From an uncultured Pseudomonadales bacterium (GTDB lineage: Bacteria > Pseudomonadota > Gammaproteobacteria > Pseudomonadales > Azotimanducaceae), in NCBI GenBank assembly GCA_938017975.1, contig CALIKQ010000003.1, positions 62,001 to 126,000 of the forward strand: a stretch of 64,000 bases of DNA, given 5' to 3'. The notes under the pieces are model-generated. The model was not told where the DNA came from and did no database searches. It worked only from the letters and a program-made list of their open reading frames with translations. Position 1 is the stretch's first letter. Every line of letters begins with the position of its first letter. A program made the position numbers and the translations under genes. Below, piece after piece: positions 63,907 to 64,000 of the stretch.

Positions 63907-64000
63907 TCAGCCGCCGGCTCACCCGTGATAACTAGACCCGATCCATTTACCTTGTGATGTCGATTGATGGTGATCAAAACAGAAGTCAAAGCCTCGGCAG
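63903..64000 (-). CDS. C-terminal end of an unidentified gene upstream of cofE
   Basis: A minus-strand frame runs from the window edge to a TGA that overlaps the cofE ATG. The last ~32 residues are visible (…ALTSVLITINRHHKVNGSG… then ITGEPAAE). It is evidently the preceding gene of the F420 operon. The piece is too short to name. Confidence 0.6.
   Translation of the reverse strand, partial: AEALTSVLITINRHHKVNGSGLVITGEPAAE

Noticed and set aside
1-64000. CRISPR arrays, tRNA/rRNA genes, insertion sequences, prophage
   Set aside because: Looked for repeated short units, cloverleaf-like segments, transposase or integrase motifs; none were seen.

Overview
The window reads as a mid-GC proteobacterial chromosome segment, most likely from a marine-type gammaproteobacterium. 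I base this on protein families: RarD, SirB1, TrhO/YceA, YgiQ, DUF4139 and a NavBac-type channel, next to dense CoA-linked catabolism. UGA, UAA and UAG are all used as ordinary stops. GTG and TTG starts with 4-base ATGA/GTGA/TTGA overlaps are common. I see no tRNA, rRNA, CRISPR array, insertion sequence or prophage.

Region 1 (1-9783, plus strand) is an eight-gene, tightly overlapped operon whose 5' end lies outside the window. It encodes an unrecognised protein with a Gly/Ala-rich segment, a membrane-anchored pseudokinase with a helical-repeat and PEGA-like exterior, a PEGA-repeat protein with a C-terminal FGE/SUMF1 fold, a small exported protein, a MotA/TolQ/ExbB channel, an actin/Hsp70-fold ATPase, and two paralogous VWA proteins. 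Both VWA proteins begin with a membrane helix carrying a buried Asp, as in ExbD/TolR/MotB. I read this as a candidate undescribed proton-motive-force-driven envelope machine.

Region 2 (9.8-19.9 kb) holds a NavBac-type ion channel with an unusually acidic filter, a DUF4139 protein, a methyltransferase, RarD, thioesterases, an MFS/GPH transporter, and an acyl-CoA ligase / Rieske / TesB run.

Region 3 (19.9-50.2 kb) is mixed metabolism. It contains luciferase-like (LLM) oxidoreductases, a PEP mutase/isocitrate lyase-family protein, MDR reductases, an epoxide hydrolase, an AraC regulator, CaiB/BaiF, AMP-ligases, APH-like kinases, a thiolase, PckG, IlvD-like dehydratase, an aminotransferase with a permease, and YgiQ. 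At 28889-29344 a BCP-type peroxiredoxin has an in-frame UGA exactly at the peroxidatic cysteine position, followed by a SECIS-like hairpin. It is very probably a selenoprotein, co-transcribed with an S1/P1 nuclease.

Region 4 (50.2-64 kb) is an F420 island. It has cofE, cofD, cofC and a fused cofG-cofH (fbiC) in one minus-strand run, followed by three LLM oxidoreductases, a FemAB/GNAT-like protein, an enoyl-CoA hydratase and an SDR, with a fourth LLM and an APH-like kinase next door. The cell therefore appears to make deazaflavin F420 and to spend it on LLM enzymes within CoA-ester catabolism. The F420 assignment of each LLM, and the substrate, are inference.
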